Source: an uncultured Sulfitobacter sp.
GTDB lineage: Bacteria > Pseudomonadota > Alphaproteobacteria > Rhodobacterales > Rhodobacteraceae
Length of the DNA stretch: 6,773 bases
Assembly (NCBI GenBank): GCA_937923365.1
Contig: CALAIJ010000249.1
Span: forward strand, 1 to 6,773
Reading direction: 5' to 3'
Within the stretch, counting starts at the first letter, position 1; each line of letters starts with the position of its first letter. Below are positions 6,095-6,773 of this stretch, one piece after another. The position numbers were made by a program, and so were the translations under genes. The notes beneath the pieces were generated by a model. It saw only the letters and a program-made list of their open reading frames with translations. It made no database searches and was not told where the DNA came from.

Positions 6095-6267
6095 CTGTCG
6101 CGCTTGTGGGCGTCCAACCGCTGAACGCGGGCAGTCTCTGTCGCATGCTCAACGGCCTTATCCGCCTTGGTGCGCCCGAACTTGACCGCATTGGCATCTG
6201 CCGTGGCGCGTTTGTCTGCCTTGGCCCGCGCCTTGCGCGCCTTATTGAGGTTGACGGGCGCGCTCAC
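6091..6267 (-). CDS. DUF4169 family small basic protein
   Basis: A 58-codon gene from GTG (6267-6265) to TGA (6093-6091). Conceptual translation begins [20 protein letters not shown] and continues [20 protein letters not shown], ending [12 protein letters not shown]. The N-terminal VNLNKARK motif, the [10 protein letters not shown] segment and the closing LDAHKRD are what I know of DUF4169 (PF13770), a family of roughly 60-residue alphaproteobacterial proteins of unknown function. It is very rich in Lys, Arg and Ala and likely a long charged helix, possibly nucleic-acid binding (inference). The start overlaps the fumC stop as GTGA and the end overlaps the next ATG as ATGA, strong evidence that it is a real gene translated with both neighbours. 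It is short enough to be missed by gene finders. Confidence 0.88.
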   Translation of the reverse strand: MSAPVNLNKARKARAKADKRATADANAVKFGRTKADKAVEHATETARVQRLDAHKRDR

Positions 6268-6773
6268 TTGGGGCCGATCATGTCTTCGGGGCGCACCACA
6301 CGGTCGAAGGTTTCCGCGTCCACAAGGCCCAGCGCAATTGCCTCTTCCTTGAGGGTCGTGCCGTTCTTGTGGGCCGTCTTGGCGACTTTGGTGGCATTGT
6401 CATACCCGATGGTGGGCGCAAGTGCTGTCACCAGCATCAGCGATTCCTTCATCAGCTTGTCGATCCGTTCCACATTGGCCTGCGTGCCGACCACCATGTT
6501 GTCCGTGAACGAGCCCGCCGCATCCCCCAACAATTGCATGGACTGCAGCACATTATAGCTCATCATCGGATTGTAGACGTTCAGCTCGAAATGGCCTTGG
6601 CTGCCGGCAAACCCGACTGCGGCGTCATTGCCCATGACGTGTGCGCAGACCATGGTCAGCGCTTCGGCCTGCGTGGGGTTCACCTTGCCGGGCATGATGG
6701 AGGATCCCGGTTCATTCTCGGGCAGGATCAGTTCTCCCAGACCGGAGCGGGGTCCGGAGCCCAGCAGGCGCAT
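6264..6773 (-). CDS. fumC: Fumarate hydratase class II, C-terminal part
   Basis: The frame is open to the right edge of the window, so this is the last 169 codons of a gene whose start lies beyond 6773; the Met at the edge is internal. The class II fumarase / aspartase superfamily signature [13 protein letters not shown] (residues 23-35 of the fragment) is present, with the flexible catalytic SS loop (second Ser equivalent to the catalytic Ser318 of E. coli FumC). [46 protein letters not shown] and the final [10 protein letters not shown] agree with FumC rather than with aspartase or argininosuccinate lyase. The enzyme is a cytoplasmic iron-independent tetramer interconverting fumarate and malate in the TCA cycle. 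It is the first visible gene of the - strand cluster, and its TGA overlaps the GTG of the DUF4169 gene by 4 nt. Confidence 0.96.
   Translation of the reverse strand: MRLLGSGPRSGLGELILPENEPGSSIMPGKVNPTQAEALTMVCAHVMGNDAAVGFAGSQGHFELNVYNPMMSYNVLQSMQLLGDAAGSFTDNMVVGTQANVERIDKLMKESLMLVTALAPTIGYDNATKVAKTAHKNGTTLKEEAIALGLVDAETFDRVVRPEDMIGPK

Noticed and set aside
5870..6267. Toxin-antitoxin module formed by the ribbon-helix-helix and DUF4169 proteins
   Set aside because: The partner does not resemble a toxin family, and the genes are fused by overlaps to fumC, which fits a housekeeping cluster.
6106..6558. 150-codon + strand frame over the fumC 3' end and DUF4169 gene
   Set aside because: It is antisense to the clear fumarase signature and to a gene fixed by overlaps at both ends.
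1..6773. CRISPR array, tRNA, riboswitch, insertion sequence or phage-related element
   Set aside because: No regularly spaced repeats, cloverleaf, long conserved leader, transposase-like protein or terminal inverted repeats were seen on either strand.

Overview
The window looks like core chromosome of a marine alphaproteobacterium of the Roseobacter group (Rhodobacterales). It is GC-rich. It carries an RNase E tail of the acidic/basic low-complexity kind ending in GWWSLGG, a class I fructose-bisphosphate aldolase, and a fumC-DUF4169-ribbon-helix-helix cluster, which I associate with that group. The assignment rests on remembered family features and synteny, not on a search. Coding density is very high: no gap between genes exceeds about 95 bases, and I see no insertion sequence, tRNA, rRNA, CRISPR array or prophage.

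Layout. (1) Positions 1-819 (+) are the 3' end of a gene open at the left edge, read as the disordered C-terminal region of ribonuclease E (rne). A GC-rich hairpin at 846-871 separates it from the convergent gene 878-1102 (-), a TusA-type sulfur-carrier protein. (2) Divergent from that gene is a + strand series: ccdA (1196-1948, membrane thiol-disulfide transporter), a membrane-anchored alpha/beta-hydrolase-like protein (1990-3270), a cytochrome P450 (3267-4622, overlapping the hydrolase by 4 nt) and class I fructose-bisphosphate aldolase fda (4683-5570). (3) Two consecutive perfect palindromes (5575-5597 and 5599-5619) fill the gap to a - strand cluster. In transcription order this is fumC (6773-6264, 5' part outside the window), a 58-codon DUF4169 gene (6267-6091), a ribbon-helix-helix protein (6094-5870) and a 76-codon unnamed gene (5851-5621). 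The first three genes are joined by 4-nt GTGA and ATGA overlaps.

How the genes work together. fumC (TCA cycle) and fda (glycolysis/gluconeogenesis) are central metabolism. TusA-type and CcdA proteins both handle thiols or sulfane sulfur, but lie on opposite strands. The tightest unexplained functional link is the coupled hydrolase/P450 pair, whose substrate cannot be read from sequence. Most of the window is ordinary. The points worth a second look are that gene pair, the double palindrome with complementary apices, the slippage-prone RNase E tail, and the compact fumC-linked small genes, one of which may share its start region with a 24-codon overlapping ORF.
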